Shown here: positions 44,218 through 52,454 of the stretch, piece after piece
Numbering within the stretch: position 1 is the first letter of the stretch
Layout: each line of letters starts with the position of its first letter
DNA from: Natrinema amylolyticus_A
Lineage (GTDB): Archaea; Halobacteriota; Halobacteria; Halobacteriales; Natrialbaceae
DNA length: 64,000 bases
Assembly: GCF_042678045.1 (NCBI RefSeq)
Contig: NZ_JBHUDI010000001.1
Coordinates: forward strand, 248,001-312,000
Direction of reading: 5' to 3'
Made by a program: the position numbers and the translations under genes
The notes under the pieces: generated by a model
Told to the model about the DNA's origin: nothing
Seen by the model: only the letters and a program-made list of their open reading frames with translations
The model's database searches: none

Positions 44218-44547
44218 ATGCAGTTTTGCGACGATTGCGGCTCGATGATGAAAGCCCAGGGCGACCGCATGGTCTGTACGAACGACGAGTGTGGCGCCTC
44301 GAGCGAACGGGACCGCGAGCAGGAAGATGCGTTCGTCACGACCGAGTCACAGACCGACGACGACGTGATCGAATCCGACGAGAACGCGAACTTCGAGGGG
44401 AAGCCGAAGGCGACCGACGTGATCTGCGACGAGTGTGGCAACGAAGAAGCGTGGTACACGCTCAAGCAGACCGCCTCCGCGGACGAGCCGCCGACGCGGT
44501 TCTTCAAGTGTACTGCGTGTAAAAATAAATGGCGCGAATACAATTAA
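44218..44547 (+). CDS. tfs: Transcription factor S (TFS, TFIIS/Rpb9-like)
   Basis: A 109-residue archaeal RNA polymerase cleavage factor. The N-terminal zinc ribbon is CDDCGSMMKAQGDRMVC / CTNDECGAS; the C-terminal ribbon is VICDECGNEEAWYTLKQT ... FFKCTACKNKWREYN, with the acidic pair region ADEPPTRFFKC in place of the RSADEP hallmark (here TASADEPPT). It rescues backtracked polymerase. A TATA-like TCTTTTTG lies about 30 nt upstream, so the start is probably leaderless. It is the last chromosomal gene before the integrated element. Confidence 0.95.
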   Translation: MQFCDDCGSMMKAQGDRMVCTNDECGASSERDREQEDAFVTTESQTDDDVIESDENANFEGKPKATDVICDECGNEEAWYTLKQTASADEPPTRFFKCTACKNKWREYN

Positions 44548-44662
44548 ACTAATAAATCTGGCCGCCAATAATTGTAATGCGGGGCGGGGGCCGGAGGATT
44601 CGAGACCTGGTTTTTACTCGGAAACGTGTTCCTCTCCCGATTCGGATAGGTGACACTGAAAA
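44548..44662. other. Junction between tfs and the integrated element
   Basis: 115 bases between the tfs stop and the integrase. The AT-rich CTAATAAATCTGG and GCCAATAATTG stretches come first, then GC-rich sequence. GGTGACA lies 10 nt before the integrase ATG. The attachment site probably lies here or within the tfs 3' end, but its partner is outside the window. Confidence 0.45.
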
Positions 44663-45667
44663 ATGAAACGTGACCAGGACTTAGTGCAGATAACGCCAAG
44701 CCAGGCAAAGAAACAGTACTTCGAATCACGGAGAGGCGAAGTACGGGAAACCACGCTCAAAAGCCAGAGCACCGGCGTCAAACGGTTCGCGAAATGGTGC
44801 GAAGACCATCAAAAAGAACTGTCCGGTCTAACAGGGATGGACGTACAGAAGTTCTACAACGAACTGAAAAAAGAGGACTACGCCAAGGCCACACTCCGAA
44901 ACTACATGACCGCCGTACGCCAGTTCCTCCTCTACCTCGAACGGGTCGAAGCAGCACCACCCGACATCGCCGACAAGGTTCACAGACCGGTCCTCGAGAA
45001 AAGCGAACGGAGACGGGACACCGAGATCGACCCCGAACGAGTCAAAGAAGTGGTTGACTGGCTCTCACGGTTCAAGTACGCCTCACGAGACCACATCATA
45101 ATGCTGCTGCTCTGGCACTGCGGTATCAGAACCGGAAGCCTCCGAGCACTCGACCTCGAAGACTTCACCCACCTCGACAAAGACCCGGTCCTCCAGGTCA
45201 AACACCGACCCGACAAAGGAACACCGTTGAAGAACGGACTCGACGGAGAACGACCCATCAACATCTCCGACGAAGTAGCCACCGCACTCAAAGACTACAT
45301 CGAACACAACCGGTTCGACAACACGGACGAACACGGGAGAAAACCCTTGATACCATCGTACAACAGGTACAGCCAGGACCAGATACGGAAAACCTGCCTC
45401 TACTACACCTGCCCAAAAACCACAGGAATCGGCACCTGCAACTGCGAAGAACAACGCACCAGACAGACAGCCACCGACTGCGAAAAAAGCGTCTCACCCC
45501 ACGTCATCCGCTCCGCATCAATCACATACTGGCGACAGAAAGACGTACCTGTTGAAGCCGTAAGCGACCGGATGAACGTCTCACGCGACGTAATCGAACA
45601 ACACTACGACCGGAGAACAGAAGAAGGCAAAGCACAACAACGAAGAAAATACCTCAACCAACTCTAA
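44663..45667 (+). CDS. Tyrosine recombinase/integrase of the mobile element
   Basis: A 334-residue site-specific recombinase. Residues 12-110 form the SAM-like N-terminal DNA-binding domain (TLKSQSTGVKRFAKWCEDHQ). The catalytic domain has the first Arg in LLLWHCGIRTGSLRALDLED, the His-x2-Arg in SPHVIRSASITYW and the nucleophile Tyr in VIEQHYDRR. Between them is a Cys-rich insertion (TCLYYTC ... TCNC) likely to bind zinc, as in several haloarchaeal integrases. It is the first gene of the element, directly behind tfs, and should integrate and excise it. Confidence 0.93.
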   Translation: MKRDQDLVQITPSQAKKQYFESRRGEVRETTLKSQSTGVKRFAKWCEDHQKELSGLTGMDVQKFYNELKKEDYAKATLRNYMTAVRQFLLYLERVEAAPPDIADKVHRPVLEKSERRRDTEIDPERVKEVVDWLSRFKYASRDHIIMLLLWHCGIRTGSLRALDLEDFTHLDKDPVLQVKHRPDKGTPLKNGLDGERPINISDEVATALKDYIEHNRFDNTDEHGRKPLIPSYNRYSQDQIRKTCLYYTCPKTTGIGTCNCEEQRTRQTATDCEKSVSPHVIRSASITYWRQKDVPVEAVSDRMNVSRDVIEQHYDRRTEEGKAQQRRKYLNQL

Positions 45668-45723
45668 AAAACCCAGTCTCCTCTCTCTGTTGAATCGATA
45701 TACAGTGTATAGTCGTTCCTTGT

Positions 45724-45800
45724 TTCGGGGCTGATTCAGGGCTGTCTTTCAAGGCTGAATCGGTACTTTCTAACCTGGTTTCGGGGCTGTTTCGAGGCTG
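45724..45800. repeat. Five iteron-like direct repeats TTC(R)(R)GGCTG
   Basis: Ten-base repeats occur at 45724, 45735, 45748, 45780 and 45791: TTCGGGGCTG, TTCAGGGCTG, TTCAAGGCTG, TTCGGGGCTG and TTCGAGGCTG. The two close pairs are spaced 11 nt, one helical turn. A near-palindrome GATATACAGTGTATAGTC lies just before (about 45698-45715). They sit between the integrase and the lipoprotein gene. They could be arm-type integrase sites, replication iterons or operator sites. Confidence 0.7.
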
Positions 45801-45887
45801 GGGACTCCACTTCTCATCTCCTTGGACGATCCGGACGGTTACGGTAAAGAATAAAAAGACTTGATACGTCATTCTTCAGTAACAACT

Positions 45888-47072
45888 ATGACACGTGACC
45901 GGGGAGAAGACAATTACTCAGCCTCGAGAAGAGGATTTCTCACAACCACAGCAGCGGCAATGGGAGCAGCCGCAGGATGCACAGAAGACAAGCAAAACGA
46001 CGACAGTTCTGACGTCAAACCGACAACCTCTGACACCGACTACAACCAGCCAGAAGAGAACACGACCGAAGAACAAGAACAGGAGCCCGAGGAAGAGATC
46101 ACGGAGGAGGCGGAGTACTGGATCGATCAGTCGTTCGAGGAAATGTTCAGTGAAAAGCTGATGCCGAACATGGACAAGTTCACCCAGGGAGTGGACGCGT
46201 TCAGAGAAGCATACCCGAAAGAAAAAGTACAGGAACAGCTCCGGAATAATCCGGATGAGTTCTACGGCGAGATCGTCATGGGCGGTTTCTCAGACATGGG
46301 TGTAGGCGAAGACCACACATACAGGGGAGCTACCAACCTCGCCCACTCAACCAACTTCGTGATGCACGAAGTCCTCGACGAAGAGTTCCAGAAAGACATC
46401 AGTCCAGACTCCTCGGATAGAGGTTACGCCATACCCACATCGATGGTAATCGACGGAGGAATACTCCATGGAGTGGACATCCACACAGAAGACAACCTCA
46501 CAGTAGGACTTCCATCATTCGAACGGATAAACAAAGGTCAGATACTGTCTCCAAAAGACAAAGAAGACGCATTCACCGGCAACGGCAGAAGACTGAGCAT
46601 GACAGAAACCAAACTCGCAGACGCATTCGCAGAAAGAGAAGACAATCACTTAAATTACCGACTTGAGAACCTTACAAGACTTGCCTCCGACCTAAAAGCG
46701 GTAAGAGAAAAAGGCAACCTCGGTCAGAGCGGAGTAGACGCCACACACATGGAGTACGGTAAGCTTGTGCCAGGTCTGTATCCTCCAGGAATGATCCCTG
46801 GAAACCCGCCGATGTGGATGGCGGAATCCGGAGCAGAAAGACTCAGACAACAAATAGGAACCAACGGATACGACGGAACCACAGACTCCTATTACAACGG
46901 GCCCGACCACGTAATAGAACTATTCAACGGGTTCAACGGAGAAGTGACAAAGGAGCAGAAAGGGATTGTCTACAACGACAACGGAAGCCTCGCAGTGGAA
47001 CCCGTACCAGAGGAAGACTACGAAGAATGGCTGGAACAGGACCCCGTACCGATGTGGGCGCCGGAACCCTGA
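45888..47072 (+). CDS. Tat-dependent lipoprotein of the element
   Basis: A 394-residue protein. SASRRGFLTTTAAAMGAAAG precedes Cys, which combines a twin-arginine motif with a lipobox, so it is exported folded and anchored by a lipidated Cys. An acidic Glu/Thr-rich linker (about residues 40-85) separates it from a globular domain of about 300 residues with no recognised family (landmarks SFEEMFSEKLMPNMDKF, YGEIVMGGFSDMGVGE, PGLYPPGMIPGNPPMWM). On a conjugative element it may act in cell contact, entry exclusion or nutrient binding. These roles are speculative. Confidence 0.72.
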   Translation: MTRDRGEDNYSASRRGFLTTTAAAMGAAAGCTEDKQNDDSSDVKPTTSDTDYNQPEENTTEEQEQEPEEEITEEAEYWIDQSFEEMFSEKLMPNMDKFTQGVDAFREAYPKEKVQEQLRNNPDEFYGEIVMGGFSDMGVGEDHTYRGATNLAHSTNFVMHEVLDEEFQKDISPDSSDRGYAIPTSMVIDGGILHGVDIHTEDNLTVGLPSFERINKGQILSPKDKEDAFTGNGRRLSMTETKLADAFAEREDNHLNYRLENLTRLASDLKAVREKGNLGQSGVDATHMEYGKLVPGLYPPGMIPGNPPMWMAESGAERLRQQIGTNGYDGTTDSYYNGPDHVIELFNGFNGEVTKEQKGIVYNDNGSLAVEPVPEEDYEEWLEQDPVPMWAPEP

Positions 47073-47169
47073 CTCAAGCACTGGAATACATACTGAACTA
47101 ACTGAATTTCGGTACTTCCCGACTGAAGACCCGTGTCATGCCTGATTCACGGTGATATAGACTGACTCC

Positions 47170-47373
47170 TTGCTACGATACCCAGGGGTCGAAGAGTTCG
47201 GGCCCGGCCAACACCTCCACGAAAAGACAGGCGAAATCACGGATATCGAGTTCGACGACGCCGCTGCCGTTACAGGAAACCCTGAAGACAACTTCATCTA
47301 CACAGTCAAACTCGACAACGGCGAAACACCCAGCCTCAACTTCCGAAGACACGACCTCAAAAAAGTCGACTAA
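47170..47373 (+). CDS. Possible small beta-barrel protein, 67 aa
   Basis: The frame opens after a stop at 47158 and its first possible start is TTG 47170. FGPGQHLHEKTGEITDIEFD and NFIYTVKLDNGETPSLNFRR resemble SH3-like or KOW/nitrile-hydratase-beta-type barrels. With no good start it may be a truncated gene or use a non-standard start. Function unknown. Confidence 0.4.
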   Translation: MLRYPGVEEFGPGQHLHEKTGEITDIEFDDAAAVTGNPEDNFIYTVKLDNGETPSLNFRRHDLKKVD

Positions 47374-47443
47374 CACGCACGGCAGAGAACTGTTGGATAT
47401 TCTCAACAGCTATAAAATTCAGGTATGTCATCTATGGTGTAGA

Positions 47444-48718
47444 ATGAGGATCCTCGTCAAAGGCGATAGTCTGCCGAATATCGACTGTGATGAGTCTGAC
47501 TGGAACGAGTCAGCTAATATCAAAGACTACGACACCGTTTTCGTAAATCTCAATACGTTAATTCAGCAGGCAGGAACCCTTGTTCATCCTGACAGCAGTG
47601 TCCCGCAGTCTGTGGAGTTTCCGGATGCAGAAGATATTGTAAAGCTGCTTGAATCGGGGAACAAGATGTATGTCGTTCTTCCCGATACAAGATGTACTGA
47701 TCTGCTAATGGTAGAGGATGGCGGTGAGACCAGCGAAGAGGAACTGGATCTACTTTCATGGCTTCCATTCAGTGTTAAAACATTTGAGGAGTCTGGCGTG
47801 TCGGTTAAAAACGGCTCTGTATCAAAGCGGTGGAGCTGGTACTTTGACAGGGATTTCGACTGGCCGATGTACCTCAAAACAGTCTCGTTGAAAGAAGACG
47901 ACTTATACGTAGGTCAAACACCTCTTGACTCCGCAACCCAATATACAGTTGCTGAAACAACTTTTGAGGAAAACATCGCATCCCGTGTCTCTATCAAGCA
48001 TGTCTCAGATATTGTGGAAGTTCTTGATGGAGGTACGGAACGAAAGTTCTCGGGCTCAGTCTATCTTCTGCCGTTGAAGCCAGGATACAGTTTCAGTGAA
48101 CTGGCGTCTGAAGTCCTTTCAAACATTCATGGCCTATCTGTTGAACCACAGGAGAGCGTTCCGGACTGGACGGAGAACTACCGTTTGCCTCGGCAGAAGA
48201 AGATCGTTGAGGAGTACCGTGAGCTCCAGGATGAGTATGAGCAACTGGAGCGGTATCAGAAACTTCTGTATTCTACCGGTGAGGAGTTGGAGCAGGTAGT
48301 CTTAGAAGCGTTTGAAGAGCTCGGCTTTGAAACAGAACCGGAGATCTCCGGTAGACGAGACGGATTAGTCCGAGTCGACGATACCGTATTTGTGTTGGAG
48401 ACCCATGGAACGAAGAACGCGATAGGGATCAACAAAGTGGATCAGTTGAACAGATGGGTTCGGGAAGCTGAAGACGAATTTTCCGATGATACTCGGGTAG
48501 AAGGTCTCTTAGTCGCGAATGCGTACCGTCAAAAGCCGCCAGAAGCACGAGACGAAGGCATCGTCGGCGATCCAGAAGACCACCTGAAAAGTTATGGACA
48601 CAAGGTCTTGGACACTACGGATATCTATGATGCGATCGCTGGAAAACAGCGCGGGAACTCGAGTCATGGAGAGATCCGTGAAGAACTTTTGAAGTCTGAG
48701 TTCAAAGTCGATTTCTAA
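47444..48718 (+). CDS. PD-(D/E)XK nuclease-like protein of unknown system
   Basis: A 424-residue protein. Residues 1-270 are not recognised. The C-terminal part has VLEAFEELGFETEPEISGRR then DGLVRVDDTVFVLETHG, a pattern (helix, 'D' strand, then E-x-H in place of E-x-K) that fits the restriction-endonuclease fold in a degenerate form. A coiled-coil-like stretch (RQKKIVEEYRELQDEYEQLE) precedes it. TATAAAATTC at 47411-47420 lies about 30 nt before the ATG. It is upstream of the QueC-like operon and could be a DNA-targeting partner; the link is inferred. Confidence 0.5.
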   Translation: MRILVKGDSLPNIDCDESDWNESANIKDYDTVFVNLNTLIQQAGTLVHPDSSVPQSVEFPDAEDIVKLLESGNKMYVVLPDTRCTDLLMVEDGGETSEEELDLLSWLPFSVKTFEESGVSVKNGSVSKRWSWYFDRDFDWPMYLKTVSLKEDDLYVGQTPLDSATQYTVAETTFEENIASRVSIKHVSDIVEVLDGGTERKFSGSVYLLPLKPGYSFSELASEVLSNIHGLSVEPQESVPDWTENYRLPRQKKIVEEYRELQDEYEQLERYQKLLYSTGEELEQVVLEAFEELGFETEPEISGRRDGLVRVDDTVFVLETHGTKNAIGINKVDQLNRWVREAEDEFSDDTRVEGLLVANAYRQKPPEARDEGIVGDPEDHLKSYGHKVLDTTDIYDAIAGKQRGNSSHGEIREELLKSEFKVDF

Positions 48719-48814
48719 AAAGAGAGTTTTGAATAACGGTCCTCAAATCGCCGGATGGCGGTACGACCGGGCAGTAGTTATTTATGGTTAGTAGATAAGA
48801 CTGTTCAATAGTTT

Positions 48815-49294
48815 ATGGGAAGTGCTACTGCTACGTCCTCGGCTGCCTCCAGTATCGGATACGAGGACGCTAAACGGGGGATGAACCAGGCACTTGAATC
48901 AGATAGGACGAAGATGGCCGTTGATATCGCTGTCACCGGCGCGTTAGCAGTCCAGCCTAACGGACCGGCCAAGGTCACGACATACTCCTACCTCAAACAC
49001 ACGAACACGTTTATCCAGACGGCCAGCCAGGACGGAGTCCAAGCAGGCATCGAAGCCACCGGTAAAAGCGCGGTACAAGCCGAGATCGCCAACCAGGTCT
49101 CCGGAGGGATCGTCCACACATCCCAGCAAGCCGTATCAGCAGCTTCTGAAAACGAGGCCGTGAGTAAAGGTGTCGACAAGGTGAACAACAACTTTGGAAC
49201 CCCTTCAGAAGAAGCCGCAAAAGCCACCCTAGGATCGGTTATCTCGAACGGAGCCGACGCAATGATGACAGACAGTTCAAAGGACAATGAGTGA
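48815..49294 (+). CDS. Small Ala/Ser-rich protein with N-terminal Met-Gly
   Basis: A 159-residue protein that starts MGSATATSSAASSIGYEDAK; after Met removal its first residue would be Gly. The body has small-residue-rich helices (KMAVDIAVTGALAVQ, GKSAVQAEIANQVSGGIVHT). TTATTTATGG near 48777 is TATA-like and 35 nt before the ATG. The next gene overlaps its end, and the third gene of the operon is a QueC-like enzyme. Some antiphage QueC-like enzymes are reported to modify an N-terminal Gly of a partner protein, so this is a candidate substrate. Function otherwise unknown. Confidence 0.55.
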   Translation: MGSATATSSAASSIGYEDAKRGMNQALESDRTKMAVDIAVTGALAVQPNGPAKVTTYSYLKHTNTFIQTASQDGVQAGIEATGKSAVQAEIANQVSGGIVHTSQQAVSAASENEAVSKGVDKVNNNFGTPSEEAAKATLGSVISNGADAMMTDSSKDNE

Positions 49295-49712
49295 AGACGC
49301 ATTCATCGACGAGGAAGAAGCAGAACAAAACCTTGAGCAGTTCCTCGAGGAGCACGGCAACGAAGGACTGTTCGTAGTCTACTTCCGCCAGTTCATCTTC
49401 AGCTTCATAATGCAGGAGCTGAAGTCCAGCGACGAAGAGGTCAACGACATCGGAACCCAGCTCCACTTCGATGCAGAGGGCGACGAACTCCTCAAAGACA
49501 ACCGTGAACAGATGCTGGAACGGTGCGAGCACTGGGCACAGGACCTAGTAGACCATTTGAAGAAGGACGAGGTGGTGGCCGAGGTCATCGAGTCCGGAGA
49601 TCTCGGACGTCTTGAAGACGAAAACGTGGAAGAACGTGTCGAACAAGCTCTCGACACCAAATTCAACGAGTGGAGCGGACAGCTCGAAACCTTCCTTGAG
49701 GAGTTAGAATGA
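49287..49712 (+). CDS. Acidic helical protein, 141 aa, unknown
   Basis: It overlaps the preceding gene by 8 nt and the QueC-like gene by 4 nt (ATGA), so the three are translated together. The protein is strongly acidic and helical (EEEAEQNLEQFLEEHGNEGL, then VYFRQFIFSFIMQELKSSDE, then NVEERVEQALDTKF). No family is recognised. Its fixed place between the Met-Gly protein and the QueC-like enzyme suggests a subunit or adaptor. Confidence 0.55.
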   Translation: MSEDAFIDEEEAEQNLEQFLEEHGNEGLFVVYFRQFIFSFIMQELKSSDEEVNDIGTQLHFDAEGDELLKDNREQMLERCEHWAQDLVDHLKKDEVVAEVIESGDLGRLEDENVEERVEQALDTKFNEWSGQLETFLEELE

Positions 49713-51121
49713 CCACTGAGAAATACTATGTTCTGCGGCACCCCGAGTTCCATCGACGGACGGATACAGAGCTCAAACGGTATGATGAGACGGACTACAA
49801 AGAGATCATCGCCGTCACCCCTTACAAGTACGCAGAAGTACCCGGTGGAGGGGATTACCGTAAGAGGAAGCCACCACAGGCAGACGAACGTATCAAATAC
49901 GACCACTCTATCGTAAACAGTCTGTTCCCGGAAAGGGTTCCCGACGTCGTCTTAGACATACTGGAAATCGCGGTAGCTACGTTCGCTGCTGACAAAGCCG
50001 TAGAACGAGGCATACAGATCGCGGACGACTTCGATGAAAGCCGTCTCAACACCCGGAACATCAAGCTGCAGATCCCTGTCCTCTCACCTGAGATCGCGGA
50101 CGAGGAGGTCGAACAGCTCTACTCCGAGATGGTGTCCCATATCACCCGGGACATCATAGAGTACGACTTCCAGCTTGTCGAAGGCAACGGACCCGTCAAG
50201 ACGTACACCGAGACAAACGACTTGGATGCGGTCAGCCTTCTCTCAGACGGGTTAGACAGCACAGCCGGTATCTACCACAACCAACGACAGGGAACCGACT
50301 CGAAATACGTTACAGCGAACTACGGAAGCGGTGCGGGATCCAAAGCAGAAGAAATAGCTGAACAAGCCGGAGTCCGGTCACGGACCTTCCGGACACGGTA
50401 CAAAGGCCGCAGTGAACCAACACAGTTCTCTCGAGGACTCCTACACCTAAGCTTCGGTGCTGCAGCCGCTATCGCCAACGATGCTGAAGAGGTTCGGTGT
50501 TTCGAGAACGGTGTCATGGCCCGTTTCCTGATCCTCTCCGAAGGATGGATGACCACACGGACCGTTTCACCGCTCTTCCTCACATACTTCAACAAGATAC
50601 TGGAAGACACGGTCTCCCCATCTGTAGAGGTCAAGAACCCGTTCGTCGACCTGACCAAGTCCGAGATCATAGACAAGATTCCCAGCACGGAGATCGTACA
50701 GGAAACGGTCTCCTGCCCACATAAAGCACGTTTCGGAAACCAGAACTGCGGGCTCTGTGTACCCTGCCTCATACGGAACATCGGCATAATAACAAGCAGC
50801 CACGAACTCCCCTTGGAAGACCTGTCCAAGTACAACCCCCTGGTTTCAGCAGACTTCGAAAACCAGGTCTACGACATAGAAATCAAAGAAAGTCTGAATC
50901 AGTCCGCGAACTCCTCGGAGATCTTCCTCAAAGGGATCACGGAGATAGCGTACTTCTGCCGACGACTACTCGAGGACAGTCCACGAGAACTGGCAACAGA
51001 GTACCCGGAACTCACAGACGAAACAATATACAGACAACACCACAGGTTCGCAGAGAACTTCACAGAAGCACTTGACCGTATCTCGGATGAGAACCAGACG
51101 ATCTCAACTCTACTCCCTTAA
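49709..51121 (+). CDS. QueC-like PP-loop ATPase, divergent and extended
   Basis: A 470-residue protein; normal QueC (7-cyano-7-deazaguanine synthase) has about 230. Residues 172-360 form the PP-loop domain: AVSLLSDGLDSTAG (179-184 SDGLDS, with Asp where QueC has Gly) and zinc cysteines at 336, 347, 350 and 353 in SCPHKARFGNQNCGLCVPC. Residues 1-165 and 365-470 are extra domains. This architecture fits QueC-like proteins of antiphage systems (QatC, Cap9-type) better than housekeeping QueC. The gene is the last of a coupled operon. Confidence 0.8.
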   Translation: MTTEKYYVLRHPEFHRRTDTELKRYDETDYKEIIAVTPYKYAEVPGGGDYRKRKPPQADERIKYDHSIVNSLFPERVPDVVLDILEIAVATFAADKAVERGIQIADDFDESRLNTRNIKLQIPVLSPEIADEEVEQLYSEMVSHITRDIIEYDFQLVEGNGPVKTYTETNDLDAVSLLSDGLDSTAGIYHNQRQGTDSKYVTANYGSGAGSKAEEIAEQAGVRSRTFRTRYKGRSEPTQFSRGLLHLSFGAAAAIANDAEEVRCFENGVMARFLILSEGWMTTRTVSPLFLTYFNKILEDTVSPSVEVKNPFVDLTKSEIIDKIPSTEIVQETVSCPHKARFGNQNCGLCVPCLIRNIGIITSSHELPLEDLSKYNPLVSADFENQVYDIEIKESLNQSANSSEIFLKGITEIAYFCRRLLEDSPRELATEYPELTDETIYRQHHRFAENFTEALDRISDENQTISTLLP

Positions 51122-51224
51122 CCGATAGGGAGACTTCGATAGAAGCGATTTACGACCACCCACAATTAATCCGGAATCAGAAGAGGACAGGCTGCCACCA
51201 TTACGGTTAAAACGTTGGCTTAGA

Positions 51225-51240
51225 ATATGTTAGTTAACAT
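51225..51240. promoter_or_regulatory. Perfect 7+7 palindrome at the RiPP-like operon promoter
   Basis: TATGTTA-GT-TAACATA is a perfect inverted repeat with a 2-nt centre. It lies 15-30 nt before the ATG at 51255 and overlaps the position expected for the TATA box or transcription start. It is probably the operator of a dimeric regulator or a switch for this operon. Confidence 0.6.
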
Positions 51241-51254
51241 AGGTGGTCAACCGA

Positions 51255-51476
51255 ATGAAGCCATTCCTCCTACAGCACGCCCAAGACGCTGAATCCAATG
51301 CCCGAGCAGATCCTGCGTCTAACTACTACTTCGACCCAGAAGACGACCTCCTCCATTGGAAAGAACACCCCGACAAACCACCTGCCATCGAAATGGCAGG
51401 CGAAAACGGACCGCAAACCAAAAAGAAAGATGTTGAAAAGTCGGACGACAGCAAGGACCGAGGCATCTGGATGTAG
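51255..51476 (+). CDS. Candidate ATP-grasp-modified RiPP precursor peptide, 73 aa
   Basis: A 73-residue peptide. It starts MKPFLLQHAQDAESNARADP, where (K/R)PF-x-L-x-x-A is like the start of ATP-grasp-target peptides of the actinobacterial GRASP_targ type. SNYYFDPEDDLLHW matches the 'YDPE-x-QL' phrase of the same precursors. The C-terminal core is rich in Lys, Asp, Glu, Ser and Thr (KKKDVEKSDDSKDR), which are residues that ATP-grasp ligases join by ester or amide bonds. The ligase gene starts 10 nt after the stop. The precursor assignment is inference from motif and context. Confidence 0.6.
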   Translation: MKPFLLQHAQDAESNARADPASNYYFDPEDDLLHWKEHPDKPPAIEMAGENGPQTKKKDVEKSDDSKDRGIWM

Positions 51477-51485
51477 AACAGATTG

Positions 51486-52454
51486 ATGATCCTAATCCTC
51501 TCTAACAAATGGGACGTCACGGTCGACTTTGTCGTGAGGGAACTCCAAGAACGGGAGCACCCCTATCTCCGGTTGAACACTGAGGACATCTCCGAATTAG
51601 ATATCTCGACGGAGCTTCCGGATCTATCCGTAACCGTCGAGAATCACGGTAGATCTGTGGATCTAGTCAAAGAGGTTGGAGCAGTCTGGTATCGACGTCC
51701 TGGGAAGCCATTTGAGTTCACTGATGATGAGAAGCCAAGCCAGGGAACTGTTGAGTATATACGAGAGCAGTGGGGTGCATGGATAGAGTCCCTACAGGCA
51801 GTCCCGAATATCTCGTGGATGAATGACCCGCTTCTCAACCATAAGATGGAGTCCAAGATACGACAACTCAACCTAGCTGACGAAATCGGCTTCAAGATTC
51901 CTCAGACGAAGGTGACGAACCGTCGTCCGGATATCGATGAAATGTTTGAGAGGCATGGGTCGGTAATCTCGAAGGCCTTGTCGTCGCCTCTGGTCACGGA
52001 GAATGAAGAGGACGAGTTTGTATACACCGTCTGTCTAGATGAACCTCCTGCAGATAACCAGAGTGTACAGGTGTCTCCGACCATATTTCAGGAGCCTATG
52101 CTTCCCAAGACCGATTACCGAGTAACGGTTATCGGCGACACGGTATTCCCTGTGAAAATCAGGGCTGATGACGACGAGGGGGTTCCTGTGGACTGGAGAA
52201 CTAAGAAGGAGGATGTAGAGTTTGTCCAACAGGAGTTACCCGAAAGGATAGAAGATTTGTGCCGGAGGTACGTCAACGAGGCCGGTTTGGTTTTCGGAGC
52301 GATTGATCTTGTCGAAACTGACGGTAATTTCGTGTTTTTAGAGATCAATCCGAACGGCGAATGGGGATGGCTTCAGAAACCGTGGGGCGTCCCTATCGCT
52401 GAAAGTCTTACTGAAAAGCTGATACAGCTCGACAGGGAGGCGGACAGAAATTGA
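51486..52454 (+). CDS. MvdC/MvdD-like ATP-grasp ligase
   Basis: A 322-residue ATP-grasp enzyme of the RimK/graspetide-ligase type. It has AVWYRRPG (residues 66-73), the signature N-terminal phrase of MvdC/MvdD-like peptide ligases, NDPLLNHKMESKIRQLNLA, VISKALSSPLV, FQEPMLPKTDYRVTVIGDTV, and LVFGAIDLVETDGNFVFLEI followed by NPNGEW (metal and ATP-phosphate ligands). An ATG at 51486 is preferred over TTG 51483. Its partner is the 73-residue peptide 10 nt upstream; a membrane protein overlaps its end. Confidence 0.85.
   Translation: MILILSNKWDVTVDFVVRELQEREHPYLRLNTEDISELDISTELPDLSVTVENHGRSVDLVKEVGAVWYRRPGKPFEFTDDEKPSQGTVEYIREQWGAWIESLQAVPNISWMNDPLLNHKMESKIRQLNLADEIGFKIPQTKVTNRRPDIDEMFERHGSVISKALSSPLVTENEEDEFVYTVCLDEPPADNQSVQVSPTIFQEPMLPKTDYRVTVIGDTVFPVKIRADDDEGVPVDWRTKKEDVEFVQQELPERIEDLCRRYVNEAGLVFGAIDLVETDGNFVFLEINPNGEWGWLQKPWGVPIAESLTEKLIQLDREADRN

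Noticed and set aside
44577..44615. tRNA T-arm-like GGATTCGAGACC next to the integrase
   Set aside because: Stem bases do not pair and no acceptor or anticodon arm is present on either strand, so it is not a tRNA or a clear tRNA-derived att site.
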